From contig NC_081821.1 of NCBI RefSeq assembly GCF_030704535.1, positions 1,317,001 to 1,381,000 of the forward strand: a stretch of DNA of 64,000 nt, in the 5' to 3' direction. The stretch is from Vitis vinifera (lineage: Eukaryota; Streptophyta; Magnoliopsida; Vitales; Vitaceae). Numbering within the stretch: the first letter of the stretch is position 1; each line of letters starts with the position of its first letter. Both the position numbers and the translations under genes were made by a program. Shown one piece after another: positions 49,284 through 61,895 of the stretch. Below the pieces are notes generated by a model that was not told where the DNA came from, did not search any database, and saw only the letters and a program-made list of their open reading frames with translations.

Positions 49284-52200
49284 ATGGCAGCTGTAATTTG
49301 CCAGCAGTTCTGTCAGACCGTTCAGGTATTGCCACGTATCTAAGATTTTCATTTAATTTAATTTACATTATGTTCCGATTTAATGACGACAAGGAGATGG
49401 GTTTTGACACGTCATGATATCGCAATCCGTCTTATTTATTTACACTTAGGGGGTGTTTGGTACGTCGGAATAGGGAATGAAAATAATATTTTGTTTCATT
49501 TCCTATTTTTTAGTGGAATAAAATGAATTTGATGATTCCATTTCTAGCATTTGGATAAACTTAGGAATGCAAGATTGGAATGATTATTTGTTTCCATTCC
49601 AATGTTTGATAATAATAGGAATGGAAATGAAAAAGAAATAAATTTACAATAATATCCTTACATATAATTTAAAATATTTTTTTATTTTTACTTTAATTTT
49701 AAAAAAATAAAATTTGAGAGGTTTTTTGTTATTAAATAATAAGACTAAAAAATATATATATACTCAATAAATAAAAAATTAACCATAAAAAATCATATAA
49801 CCCTAATGTACAAATATTCAATTATTATTTTTATTAAAAATTTGAATAATTTGTCATGCTTAAGTAGTTATAAAATTATATTTTTCAAAAAAAATTATTT
49901 ATTATAATATTTAAATTCGGAAACGCAACAGATTTTCTGTGAGACTACAGAATCCATAGCTTTAACTAGGAAAGGAAGATGCCGATAATAATAAACAAAG
50001 GGGAAAAAAAACCAAAAGTTTTGTTTTTGTTTGTTTTTTTCTTTTTATTTTTTTTCTAACCATTAAAAATTTTCAATATTGTAAACACGTGAAATCGAAA
50101 AATCTTTTTTCAACCATTTCAATTTTTCTCTCCAGTTTCTATTAATACAAGATAAAGAAACATCAAAGATTCCAAACATAAATTAATAAAAATAAATTTA
50201 ATCGATTTACAGAGAAGAAGAAACACATATAAAGAAGTAGAAGAAGAAAGAGAAAATAAGGTAAACCTGATCGAAGATGTAAAAGGGAGTTTTTAGAACC
50301 TAGTTGTAACAAAACGAATCCCAGATCCAACAATCAAAATAAACATCCAAAACCCTATAAATTAGAAATTGATTTTTTTTTTTTAAATATCGTGGAAGGT
50401 TTAATTGATTCAATTTGGAAGAATCACTTATTGTAGAGAATTGGATGATGAGTGGGTCTCTAACTTTGCAAAGAAGATAAGAAGTGGATGATGAATAAAT
50501 CTCTACCTTTACAAAGAAGATAAACATCGGGTTTGAAGAATAAGATAAGAGGGTAAAATAGTAATTTAGGTTATTTTATTTTATCAAATAGGTTTAATGA
50601 ATAAGAATACCACCTACTTTTAATGAACGCAAATCCGACTCATAAGTTGGATTTGATTTCTGCCGGAATAATTTTTTATTTCATTTCCGTCTTCTTAACA
50701 TTTATTCAAACATAGGAATAAGGGAGAAAATGAATGAGATGTCTATTCTCACTCCCTATTCCCATGTACCAAACACCCCCTTAATGTTATCACCACACTG
50801 TTTATTTTTTATTTTTTTATAAATTAATAAATATTTTAATTTATTTTTATAAAAAATAATAATTATATATGTAAAAAAAATTAAAAAATGAAAAAAGATA
50901 ATTAAAATAATTAAAAACACTATTTTCATAATTGAATTTTTAAAATAATTTTATTTCTAAAAACAATTAAAATTATTTTTCTAAAACTATTTTTAAAAAC
51001 ATTTCCAACTCATGTAAGATGCTTAGTATTATCATATTTATTCATGTATGCAGAAATATAAATCCAATTGTACTTCATATATTTGTCACGCCATGAAACA
51101 TATGGAGGCATTTTCATGAAAATATATTTTGGATTATGTGTATAGATATAAGTGAACTATTTATGTCATAAATCTTATTTGTTAACCCAATATTGTGTAA
51201 GAAGAAAAATAACAATGGGTTAGAAATCATTATTTAAGAATTATATAAAGTATTAGAAATAAGCCTCTTTTGGTTGAAATGATAAATAACCCGTATTTAA
51301 TCTAAACAAATAAACAATTAACCCGATTTTAATTCAACTTGACCTCTAAATCGAGGTTTTCAACTCAAGTCCAACCAACCTTTTTTTTTATATATTCGAG
51401 TTAAGTTTATTATGATCCGATCATATAATTTAGAATGCATCTATAATTGAGTTTGGGTTAAAAAAAACATAACCGAATAAATTGCTCAAGTATGTTTAAA
51501 CGTTAAATTGGGTTTAGGTTGGCTTCAACCACCTTGCTTCAGTTGTATCCTATTTACATTAAAATAAAAAAAAATAAAAAATCATTTAATGATGATTTTA
51601 ATGAGCAATAATTTTAATTGTTAATTGATTGTACTTCAATTTTTTTTTTTGGTCCATTGCAGTTTCTCATTTCTTCATGACCCTTGGACTCTTGCATCAA
51701 TGGACTCTCCACATTTCCATTTTCATTTTTAGTACTTCTTCCTTACCGAAAACATTCCACTTATCACATGAATTGAGGTTGAAGAAGACCATGAGAAGGA
51801 GTCTCAAGGCATTCAATCATGAAAACCCAGGTCAGTTTTTAGGGATTATTGCCCTCATGGGTTTTTCTTTATTATTTTGTTAATTGCTTTTTTTTAAAAA
51901 AAAGAAAAAAAATTCAAACTCAATTTTACCATATTTTTTGGAAAAATTAAACCCTCAAATAATTTATTTTAGATAATAAAATACCAATTATATATATATA
52001 TATATATTTTAAAGAAAAATTTGACTTAAAAAAGGGGGTGTTTTCCTTCAAACCCAATTTTATAATATTCCTAAAAAATTTCGACCTTCAAATAAAATAT
52101 TTTGTCTTATAATTTCGTTTCTTAAAATTTAAATTTCAATAAGATAAGTTTATCCTTTTTATTTTGTATTTTTAAATATTTTATTTTATTTGTATGATTG

Positions 52201-52289
52201 ATTGTAGGACTAAAAGCCATTCTAGAAGAAGAAAAAAGGGCTCAACATTTCACTACTAGGGTTCAGGTTCTTGTTGCAATGTTTGGAAG
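49284..52289 (+). CDS. doubtful gene: possible organelle-targeted protein, incomplete
   Basis: An ATG at 49284 follows a GC-richer 200-base stretch with TTTATAAG near 49201. It opens MAAVICQQFCQTVQ. The best donor in phase (CAC|GT at 49335) joins 51663-51830, which joins in phase 1 to 52208-52289. The result runs ...HQWTLHISIFIFSTSSLPK... then KAFNHENPGLKAILEEEKRA and QHFTTRVQVLVAMFGR. The middle looks like a plastid or mitochondrial targeting region. The last donor is AAG|GCAAGT, the known GC-AG intron consensus, but no next exon is found before SAE1. The stronger donor CAG|GT at 49325 gives a stop, so exon 1 may be wrong. Translation could instead begin at the in-frame ATG in exon 2 (51680). 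It may be a real short gene or a decayed one. I do not recognise the family. Confidence 0.3.
49449..50780. mobile_element. PIF/Harbinger-like non-autonomous element, 1.33 kb
   Basis: The termini GGGGGTGTTTGGTAC and GTACCAAACACCCCC are perfect 15-base inverted repeats, extended by GGAATAGGGA in both arms (left 49467-49476). They are flanked by TTA on both sides (49446-49448 and 50781-50783), the target duplication of PIF/Harbinger elements. No transposase is visible. It lies inside the putative first intron of the doubtful gene. Confidence 0.85.
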
Positions 52290-53292
52290 GCAAGTTTTTA
52301 TTTATTTATTTATTTTAATATTTGACAAAATTTAAAAAGTGTTTTTAAAAAATTGAAAAATTAATTTATGATGCTTTTAAGACGGTAGGTGATTCTCTAA
52401 AAACAATTATAAAAAGCACTTTAATTAAAAGTATTTTAAATAATTCCACAAATAGCTTTTGTAAATTATTTATGAAAAATAATTTTTTGAAAATTTATTT
52501 TCAAAATAACATCATTGGTTATATTTTATTTATAAACAACAAAGTGTTTTTTTATCTCTCTTTTATTTTTTATTTTTAAAAACCTTATGATTTAAATTAA
52601 AACAAAAAAAAGGTTTTATATGTAATAAAAAATCTTTAATATTAATATCATATTTTAAAAATGATGACCCTCATTCAAAATTCCACTTCCATGCTATAAT
52701 TGATGATTTGAGGTAAATGTCTTATTATACTTAAGGTCTTTGATAATTATTTTTAAAAATAATTTTTAAATATAGTTTTTTATAATAGTTTTTAAAATAT
52801 GTTTTTTAAAACAAATATTTGTTTGAAATATGAATGTTTTAAATTTATTTTTAATATTTTTAAATATGTTTTAAAAATAAATTTTATATGTAATGTTTTA
52901 TTTTTAATAATTTTTTATATTAAAAAATAGTTTTTGAAAATTTTTTTAATAATAGAAAATTGTTTTATTTTTTTTAATTGTCAATCATATTTTTCATTTT
53001 TTAGAAAAAAATAAAAAAATTATTTTTAAAAGTAGTTGATAGATAGAGCCTTATATTTAATTTTAAGAAAGTATTAAGGAAAAGAAAAAAAATGATAAAA
53101 AATTTGAAAAAGGCTCATGTGGTACGGTGGAATACACAACACAGGATAATCCTCGCGAGCTCTTGTAGTCTCTCCCTTCTCGTTTTGAAACTGCAACAGA
53201 AAAGCGCTGCTTTCTAGGGTTTTGCGTCTCTCTCTCTCTTCCATCCGCAAGCTGTGTGCTTTGTGTGGGGTTTTCGCAGGTTGAAGTTGGGA

Positions 53293-54957
53293 ATGGACGG
53301 AGAGGAGTTGACGGAGCAAGAAACTGCGTTGTATGATCGCCAAATTAGGGTTTGGGGCGTCGATGCCCAACGCAGGTATGTTCTTTAATTCTTCCAAAAG
53401 AAAAGAAAAAAAAAAAACTTCTTCATTTTATGATTAATTTTGTTTGCTTGGTTTAGATTGAGCAAAGCCCATATCTTAGTCAGTGGAATGAAAGGCACTG
53501 TTGTTGAGGTAATTCGAAACTGAAGACCTTTATTTTTTGTTTTTATTTTTATTTTCAATTAAATTAGCAAGTTTTAATGTACTGGTGCATATTGTGTAAT
53601 TCAATTATGGCTCTTAATTTTTAAATTTTTCATGTTTCAAAGGGCTGTTTTTATTTATTTATTTATGCAATGGGGCACAGGGGGTTTTCGATTCTGAGCT
53701 TTTTTTTTTTTTAATTTAAACGTGAAACTGGGTTTGTTTGTAGTTTTGCAAGAACATTGTTCTAGCTGGAGTTGGGAGTTTGACATTGGTGGATTCCCGG
53801 GAAGTGACTGAAGAAGCACTTTCTGCAAATTTCTTAATTCCTCCTGATGAGAATGTGTATAGCGGGAAAACTCTTGCTGAGCTGTGTTGTGATTCTTTGA
53901 AAGATTTCAATCCAATGGTTCGGGTTTCAGTTGAAAAAGGTTTGCACTTTTTGTTGCTAATGGGCGGTTAAACATATTAATCTTAGTAACAGTTCTTTAT
54001 TAAAGTGATTACACTCATAAAATGAATTTTTTATCTGTCATATTTGATGGTAATAAAAATTTGATATAGGAAACATAGAAATAAAAGGAGAAAAAAAAAA
54101 GAACAAATTGGGTATGGTGTTCATTTTGCTTCTTATCAAACAAGAAATGAATACACCAGGAAATGCAGTAATTTAACTTTGATGCGCCAGATTTGATGCT
54201 ACATCTGCACCTGGTCCACTGTTAATACTAATCATATTCATTTAAATTTATGTGGAAAGCAGTTTGTGGTGTAATATTCCTTAGGCGATGTTACCAAGTG
54301 AGAGAGTTTTAATGTCTGTATTTTTCATTCTTACAGGTGATATATCAAGCTTTGGTGGAGATTTCTATGACAGATTTGATGTTGTAGTCATCAGTTCTTG
54401 CTCCTTTGCAACAAAAGTACAATAAAAACTCATCCTCTTTTACCAGTTGTAAATGATACCCATCTCAATAAGATAAAATACTTATGTTATTTTAATATTC
54501 AGTTCATATTTATATACTGGCCTTATTTATTGAGACATTTTTTTGTGTTGCTTTTGCGATCTTCTCCTTCTCCTTATACTTGTTTATTCATTTCTTTTGA
54601 CCATTCTTCTACCCCAGAAATTGATCAATGAAAAGTGCCGAAAGGTATCAAAGCGCATTGCATTTTATACAGTTGATTGCAGAGATTCCTGTGGTGAAAT
54701 ATATGTTGATTTGCAGAACTATACTTATTCAAAGGTGATCACCTTACTTATATAGTCCTACACAAATCTTTTTTATTTAATTTGTTTTGCTTGTTCTGTT
54801 TTGTTATTTTCTTGTATCACTTGTATAATACATACTGTTCCATTGCTAGCACTTGAGGCCTGGCTCAAGTGGTAAAGGGTTCGGGTGGGTTTATGGGAGG
54901 TTCCAGTTTCAAGTCCAATGGGAACAAAAAGGAAAAAAGAAAAAAAAAAATACCTAT

Positions 54958-54990
<33 letters not shown>

Positions 54991-57510
54991 ATTTTGTTCC
55001 ATTGCCGCATTGTTCAAATTGCTATGGGAAGTGGGAAAATATCATATCACAGAATCTTTTCATGGTGGGTAGTGGAAAGTAATATCTTCTATGTGTGGAA
55101 TATATTCAGGAAGTTTACCTACCTCTTAGAGCATTACTGTATTGGTGATGTTCTGAAAGGGTTACCTGGTAAGAGTTGGGGTTATGGCAAGGAGCTAGAT
55201 TTTCCAGTCTTAATGACTGGGGCTTCACCATGTTGCTGTCTGCCTTGGGCTTTACTGGGGCATTAGGTCATCTGATGGACTTTTTTTTTTTCTAAACTTA
55301 ATATTTTTGTTCAGAACTAGTATTTTGAAGGTGCTACCTTTTTAGACGATGAAAGGTTCTAGCTTACTGATGTTCTTATAGTAATGTGCAATAGGCATGG
55401 AAGCACTAATGCTGTTTCTCTCTGTTGGCAGAAAAAACTTGATGAGACTGATGAATGCCAGTTACAGTATCCAAGTTTTGAGGTATCACTTGGTTGATCA
55501 CATCTCATTCAAATGATGTATTGTTTCATTGTGCTTGTAATTATCTGACAATGCCATTCTCTTCCTCTGCCTCACAAGGTTCCTTCTCCCCACCTAAAAA
55601 GGAGGAATAAAAAACTAGAAATCATACCTCTTGAAGGTGGGAAATGATGCAGTCAACATGTTTCTTTCTAGGAGATTGTTTCTCACATCAATGTATATTT
55701 GGATGAGCTTTCCATGTATTTTATAGAAGAACCTTTTTTTTTCTTTTAAATCTTAAACATAAGAGTTGTTTTCTAATGGTTTGTAAGAAATTTTATGCCT
55801 ACTGATAAAGCAACCACCACACCAATTATTACCTGATTAAACACAAGCATGTGTGACTGTCTTATGAAATGGGCAGAAGAAGCACATGTTGGTGGTATAT
55901 TCATTGTGTGGTCTAATAACAAATCTACATTTTTTTTTTCTTTTTTAAATTTTTAAATTTTTTTATTGTTATTATTTTATAATTATGAGCTATTTGGCCT
56001 TGAGGACATATATTATATTTTTCATAGTTTATACTGTGGGATCCATTCTAACAGATGCTCTTGTTGTGATGGTAAAATTGGTGCAATCATAAAATAGGCT
56101 ATATTTGTTGTCACCTATATATATGAGCTCATGAATGGTATGCTCCAGCATGCACAGGAACAGCATCTATTATTACGTTCAAGCTCAAATCTAGCTTAAA
56201 TTGTTATTTTTTGATCTTTTAGACAATTGTTTGCCCACATATGAACCCATGAATGGTATGCTGTTGTCTGCACATGAATGCCTCTATTTTATTCAAAGAG
56301 CTTCAATGGTTCTGTTTTTAACTTTTAGGATTAATTTGAGTCTGTATTGCATGTCAATGATTTTGTTTGACTAATGAAGAGGTGGACTTGGAAGCCCAGT
56401 TTGTTGTTAATTTAACTGTTTATGTAATCCTTTCATGGCAGGAAGCAGTTACAATACCGTGGAGAGCACTTCCCAAAAAAGTCACAAAGCTATACTTAGC
56501 TATGAGAGGTGTGGGAAAATTACACAGATTTTTTTTTTCCTTTGAAAGGACGAAGAATAAAAAACATGGCGGTTAACAGGAAAATAGTTTACCTACTTTG
56601 GTTTTTCAACCAAACAAGTACTGCTATTCCTGGGTGGAGTGGTGTAAATTTCAAGGAATGTTCAGTTCATATTCACACATGGCTGAGTAATTTCCTAATT
56701 ACTGCCTGATAAACATGCAACCACTGTATTGCATGTCTTTGTTGTTTCCCTTCCTGTTAACATGGCTTGATTCCAAAATAGTATCTTGTTTGGTCCAGTG
56801 ATTTTTAGAAGCCATAAACACAGATGAGAGAAGTAAAAGTAGTTTTTGGATTCCCCACTTTGAAAATTTTGTTTTGTTTTCTTCCATTTTGCTACCTAAA
56901 TTAAAGTTGATGAGGTTAAGCTCTTGAGAAATTAGAAGTACGGTCACTAACTTTTCATCTTCATAGAAAGACTGAATTTTCATAGTACATGCTCATTATT
57001 TTTGCAGTAATTGAGAGGTTTGAAGAAGCTGAGGGTCGGAATCCAGGAGAAATTTCAATTGCAGACCTTCCTGGTGTTCTGAAGCTGAAGAAGGAACTTT
57101 GTGAGGCACAAGTATGCAATTTTGAACTTTATTGATCATATTGTGAATTATAATACCAAGCATCTTCTTACCAGTATTATCTTGTTCAATCGCAGTCATT
57201 CAACGAATCCCATGTTCCTGATGCTCTCCTAGAGAGATTAGTATCCGATACAAGTGAATTCCCTCCGGTTTGTGCCATCCTTGGAGGAATCCTAGGACAG
57301 GTGCCTGCTTTAAACCCGCTCCTCATGCAAACTCATTTCCATTTTTAAATGTCAATTGCTTTATTTGATGCAGTTCTTATTATGATTTCTTAGGAAGTTA
57401 TTAAGGCGATATCAGGCAAGGGTGATCCCTTGAAGAATTTCTTCTTTTTTGATGCCATTGATGGTAAAGGCATAATAGAAGACATATCAAACCCAAACCC
57501 TGGAAGCTGA
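53293..57510 (+). CDS. SAE1: SUMO-activating enzyme subunit 1 (SAE1/AOS1)
   Basis: Ten coding exons, all in phase: 53293-53375, 53457-53508, 53744-53939, 54337-54416, 54618-54734, 55432-55482, 56442-56508, 57008-57111, 57196-57300, 57394-57510, giving 323 residues, close to the ~320 of Arabidopsis SAE1. The start MDGEELTEQETALYDRQIRV has the Tyr-Asp-Arg-Gln-Ile-Arg-Val-Trp-Gly signature of E1-like ThiF proteins. FCKNIVLAGVGSLTLVDSRE is the nucleotide-binding fold (about 47-66). VCAILGGILGQEVIKAISGK near the C-terminus is the conserved helix of E1 adenylation domains. SAE1 has no catalytic cysteine of its own; it pairs with SAE2 to adenylate SUMO in the nucleus. It lies next to SPL13-like, as SAE1b does in Arabidopsis. 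Intron 5 contains a SINE-like insertion and a GA repeat. Confidence 0.96.
54850..54989 (+). mobile_element. tRNA-derived SINE-like insertion in SAE1 intron 5
   Basis: TGGCTCAAGTGG (54861-54872) resembles a pol III box A and GTTTCAAGTCC (54906-54916) a box B. They are followed by an A-rich stretch and a GA repeat (54961-54989). The body may extend to a poly-T at about 55281, where TGCCTTGGGCTTTACTGGGG resembles the end of Au-like SINEs. Boundaries and target duplication not established. Confidence 0.45.
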
Positions 57511-60461
57511 GCAGATTCTGGCTGGAAGGATTTGTAACTGCAAGATTTAAAACTTGAATCTAACTTATTATTGTCTAGGGCTTAGCTGTCGTTCCTGCAA
57601 GCTGAAGATCTTTGTGATCAATTTTTACGAGAGAAACTGAAGCTGGGTTGAAATCTCAATTACTTTCCCAGAAGATTCTGTTTAATTTATGACCCTTTTG
57701 ATGTAGAATGATCCATCATTAATGTAGCCATTTGATCTTTTGACTATAGACTGGTTTCAGCCTGTTAACAAATGGAAAATGAAACCATTTCATATTGTTT
57801 CCCAGGTTCGGAATGTTGTAAGGCTCAGAACCTTCAAAATCTTCATCCGTTTGATATTTAGGGTATGTTTGGTAGCGAGAAAATTAGCTTAAACGAGGAT
57901 AGAAAACAAGTGTGAATGTTTTGAATTCATTTCTGGAAAAGAGTTTCTTGATCAATTCATGGTAAAAGTTCTATGATACCAATGTTCATGGTCAAATTTT
58001 CAAATTTTTGGTTGCTTATATGTATATATATAAACAGTTGAAAATATTTTGTTTTGTTTTGTTTTTGTTTTTTTTTTTTCAAAATAAGCTCTCAAAAAAT
58101 TATTTTTAATTCAAAATTTATCAAATATGATTTTTAAGGGGCAAAGTGAGATTTGATTAACTGATATGAGAATATATGAAAAAAAATTTAAAATTTTAAA
58201 ATGGACAATTGTGTCTTGGACCCAATTGGGTCCAAAAATTAAGATTTGACATACAAAAATTGCATAATTAATAAGAAGGATATAAAATGTGAAGAGACTA
58301 ATATACCCTTTAAAACTATTTTGAGTATTTTCTACCACAATGTTTAATAAACTTTTTTATCTTAATTTTTTTTAATAATTATTTTGAAATTTTATTATTT
58401 TTAGAAAACTATTTTTTTAAATATATCATTTAAAAAAAATAATTTTAACATATTTTTAATTATTTTTTACATACATATATTTTAAAAATATATATTTTTC
58501 AAGATGTTTGATTTTTAAATAATAATTTATTTTTATTTTTTTTGGAAAATGGTGTATCTTTTTTTCCAAATTACTAAATTAAATTAAATTTTATTGAGGT
58601 TTACAAAAGGAATAAAATTTAAATGAATGTTTTTTTTTTTTTTTCATAGTCAATAAAGGTCATTTTTGTAAAGATAAAAAATTCATATCATTCTTCTCAA
58701 TTTTCACACTTTCTCTAGGTTTTGGACTTAAATAGTGAATTTATATGGATCAAAACTTAATTTTTGGGCCCAACTAGGTCCAAAACACAATTATCACATT
58801 TTAAAATTGGTATTATCTTCATCAAATTTAAAATACATGTATTTTTTAATAAGTTATCTAATTATTTTCAAAAATATTTTTTTATTTACTATATCATTCA
58901 AATTGATTGACAACTAGATTTTGATGTTTATCCATATTTCCTTCCTTTTAGATATTTTCCATTTAGATATTTTATTATTTTATTATTTTGGGCATTTTTT
59001 TCCTTTTAGATATTTTCCTTTTAAATATTTTTTAATTATTATTATATTTTATTATTTGTGGTTTTTTTTTTCCTCTAGAAACAAACAGATTCTTATTTTA
59101 ATCTCCTAAAATTTTATAAAATATTATGCAAAAAAAATCCTATTTAAATAGGATTAATATTTTTTTATTTCTTATAATTTTGAGAAGAAATATTGGCAAA
59201 CAAATCTTATTTAATCATAATTACCAATTCAAAAAGTGTAGTAAGATTGTTTATTAAATAATAAATAATAAATTTAATAATATATAATTATTTTAATTAT
59301 GATTAATTTATTTAATATAAATATTTATTTATTTTAATTTTTTATACTATATATCATAGTATAATCATATGTAAAACATTTTATATTTGAAAAACTCTTA
59401 CAATAAATTTTATTCTCTATTATATAAAACAATTATTAATATTATATAATAAATATAAATTTATTATTGATTTATTTATTATCAAAGATATGAATTTATT
59501 TTTAACTTATTACTATTAGAATAAACTATTTTTTTTTCAAATTCTTACTTTATAATATTTTTAGAGAATAAAAAAATCTTAAATAATAATAATAATAATA
59601 ATAAAATATCTAAAAGGAGGGGAAATATTTACGTAATGAGTTTAGTTGTTAATTAATTTGGATGATATAGGAAGTAAAAAAGCATTTTTGGGAATAATTG
59701 GATGACTTATTAAAAAGTACATATATTTCAAATTATTTTAAAATAAATGAATATAATACTAATTTAAAAATTTTGAAAATTTTTTTCTATATGTTTCATA
59801 TCAATGAATCAAATACCATTTTTCTCTTTTTTAAGCTTAATATTTTTAGGTTAAGACCTTGTTTTCTATTCTAAAAAAAATATTTTTTTAAAAATAATTG
59901 TGAAACAAACTTTTAATTTATAATATTATATCAAAGAAATATGTGAAGGTATTTTCACATTAGAATATAAAAAATTAATAATTTGAATTTTAAATTGGAA
60001 GGGGTCGTTGAATGCTAAAAGTAAAAGCAGTCGCTTGTTACTTCCAATGTTGAAGGAATTTAAAATACTATCCAAACAAGCCCCTTAGAAAAAATAATGA
60101 TAAATGTGTGGAAATTGGAAACAAGATAATCATTCACCATTAAAAAGGAATTAAAAGCAAATTAATGGTGACCCCAGTGCCCAATAAAGCCACATCATGT
60201 GGTCAAACACTAGTCAACAAGTCTACCAATCTAACGGTACTGATTAGATCACATCAGAATATGATCTTATAAAATCACTTTATGATGATCCCTTTATAAT
60301 CTCGAAGACTCCTAAATCAAAATTCAAAAAAAGTTGAAAATGTAACCCGAACGTGGGTGGTTTCTCTTCCGCTTTAATCTCATCCCGTACTTCACAATTC
60401 AAATCAAACCCCCACCACCCACGAGTCATCATAGAATGAGAAAAAAGCAAGGGACCCCACC
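57511..60461. other. AT-rich intergenic region with a TIR element
   Basis: The SAE1 3' UTR probably ends near 57850. A TIR element lies at 58190-58810. 58810-60000 is extremely AT-rich with T runs. 60340-60461 is the 5' leader of the next gene. No gene in between. Confidence 0.6.
58190..58810. mobile_element. TIR element, family shared with 1174-1907
   Basis: The left arm ACAATTGTGTCTTGGACCCA...TTGGGTCCAAAAATTAA and the reversed right arm ATAATTGTGTTTTGGACCTA...GTTGGGCCCAAAAATTAA form an inverted repeat of about 50 bases. The right subterminal AATTGAGAAGAATGATATGA matches the other copy. Non-autonomous. Confidence 0.65.
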
Positions 60462-61169
60462 ATGGAGGAAAGATCAGAAAGAGAAGAAAAAGATAGCGAA
60501 GAAGAAGATGATGATGATGATGAACTGGTGGTGCAGTTCAAGAATCTGCAACAGTATTGGGACTCATTACAATCAAACCCAGGAAGAATTCTACGTAGTT
60601 CATCTGATACGAAGTGCCCAGTTGGGAAATCTCTCTACCTGTTGAAAAACTCTCCCACAAATCTCATGTCTTCACTGCAGAGAAGAAGGGCATCATCTCC
60701 CTTGAGGGGAGTGTGGAAGGTGAGGACTAATGATTTGGCAGTGGAGGAGATTCTGAGAGAGAGGAGGGCAGCCATTGAGAGTGGTAAGGTGAAGGGGAGG
60801 AGGCTTTTCTGGGGAATGGAGGGTGCAACTGAGATGGATTTGGGGTACAGTGACTCGTCTGATTTGGTTCAAGATAGTGGGATAAGGTCTGTGTCTTCTG
60901 GGTCTTCCGGGTCTGCAGATGGTGATGAGAGTGATAATGGTGGAAGCAACTTCTGGGGTTGTTCTAGGTCCGGTGATGATATGGAGAGAAATAAAATAGT
61001 GAGGGTGGAGGCAAATATGGAAGAGAAGAGAGGTGATAATGGGAGAAGATGGAGGGTTTTCATGGGTTGGGTTTGTATTGCTTTGGTTTTATTTACACTT
61101 GGGTTTATCTTATTGAGGAGCTTTGAGGGAGATGGGGATGGAAATGAGGTTTTTCTAGTCCCAACATGA
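60462..61169 (+). CDS. uncharacterised acidic protein with C-terminal membrane anchor
   Basis: Single exon, 235 residues. Residues 2-21 are strongly acidic (MEERSEREEKDSEEEDDDDD). A Ser/Arg-rich middle contains SLQRRRASSPLRGVWKVRTN (71-90) and DLAVEEILRERRAAIESGKV, then a Ser/Gly/Asp-rich low-complexity part (130-162). One hydrophobic segment (about 199-218, VFMGWVCIALVLFTLGFILL) lies 17 residues from the end, so it is probably tail-anchored or single-pass with most of the protein in the cytosol. Codon use and GC are gene-like throughout. The start at 60462 is the first in frame; the ATG at 60436 is in another frame. I do not recognise a named family. Confidence 0.8.
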   Translation: MEERSEREEKDSEEEDDDDDELVVQFKNLQQYWDSLQSNPGRILRSSSDTKCPVGKSLYLLKNSPTNLMSSLQRRRASSPLRGVWKVRTNDLAVEEILRERRAAIESGKVKGRRLFWGMEGATEMDLGYSDSSDLVQDSGIRSVSSGSSGSADGDESDNGGSNFWGCSRSGDDMERNKIVRVEANMEEKRGDNGRRWRVFMGWVCIALVLFTLGFILLRSFEGDGDGNEVFLVPT

Positions 61170-61895
61170 GATCTCTCTCAGATATATGTGATTGGGTTCT
61201 ATGGAGGAGGTTGATGAATGATGAACTCCTTTGTTTATATTTCTTATCAGGTACTTTTCTGTTTATTAGATTTTCTTTTCTTGTTTCAGATTTATTCTAA
61301 TAGGAAAACAAAGAGACTTTGATCTATCTCATATATATAATAATTGGCTAAGAAGTGATAATTGGTGGCTGTTGTGCATGTGTTGGTGATGAGAGGATGA
61401 TGATGCTCAATCCTAGAGGAATTAAGAAAAGCAGTGAATCCAAGGCATTTTCCAAGAAAATTTCAAAATGTTCTTGGAATAGGAGAATCCATGTATAATT
61501 ACCCTATTTCCTCTAGTTTACATCTGCATTTTCTTCTGCAACTGCATTTGATAAAGCCAAAGAAGAGAAGCCTTGTAATCTGCAATATAGAACATTCATT
61601 CTCAGACACAATATTTTTATTTCTGCCCGAACCCTTGACTCAAATGCTTAAAAGAATTCATCCTTACACACCACAAAGAATGGTTTTCAATCCAAATACC
61701 AAAAACCTAAAATTGATTTTCAATCTTCATACAGTGATCATATCACAAGATCCTCCAAAATGAAGGACAGTACTGGTTTCAACTTTCTCCACAGGAAAAT
61801 CACTTTCCAAGAGATGATATGGGTGTCCACCACTCTTTCCATATCATTCTCATATTATTTATATACAAAAACACATTTTGGTGAAATGGAAATAC
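61170..61895. other. convergent 3' region
   Basis: Contains the 3' UTRs of the 60462 gene (plus strand) and of the WRKY gene (minus strand). The open frames at 61434-61996 have no coding character that I can support. Confidence 0.5.

Noticed and set aside
54853-55266. 137-codon frame in SAE1 intron 5 with an Arg-Glu repeat.
   Set aside because: The Arg-Glu repeat is the translated GA microsatellite, and the flanking SAE1 exons join in phase without it.
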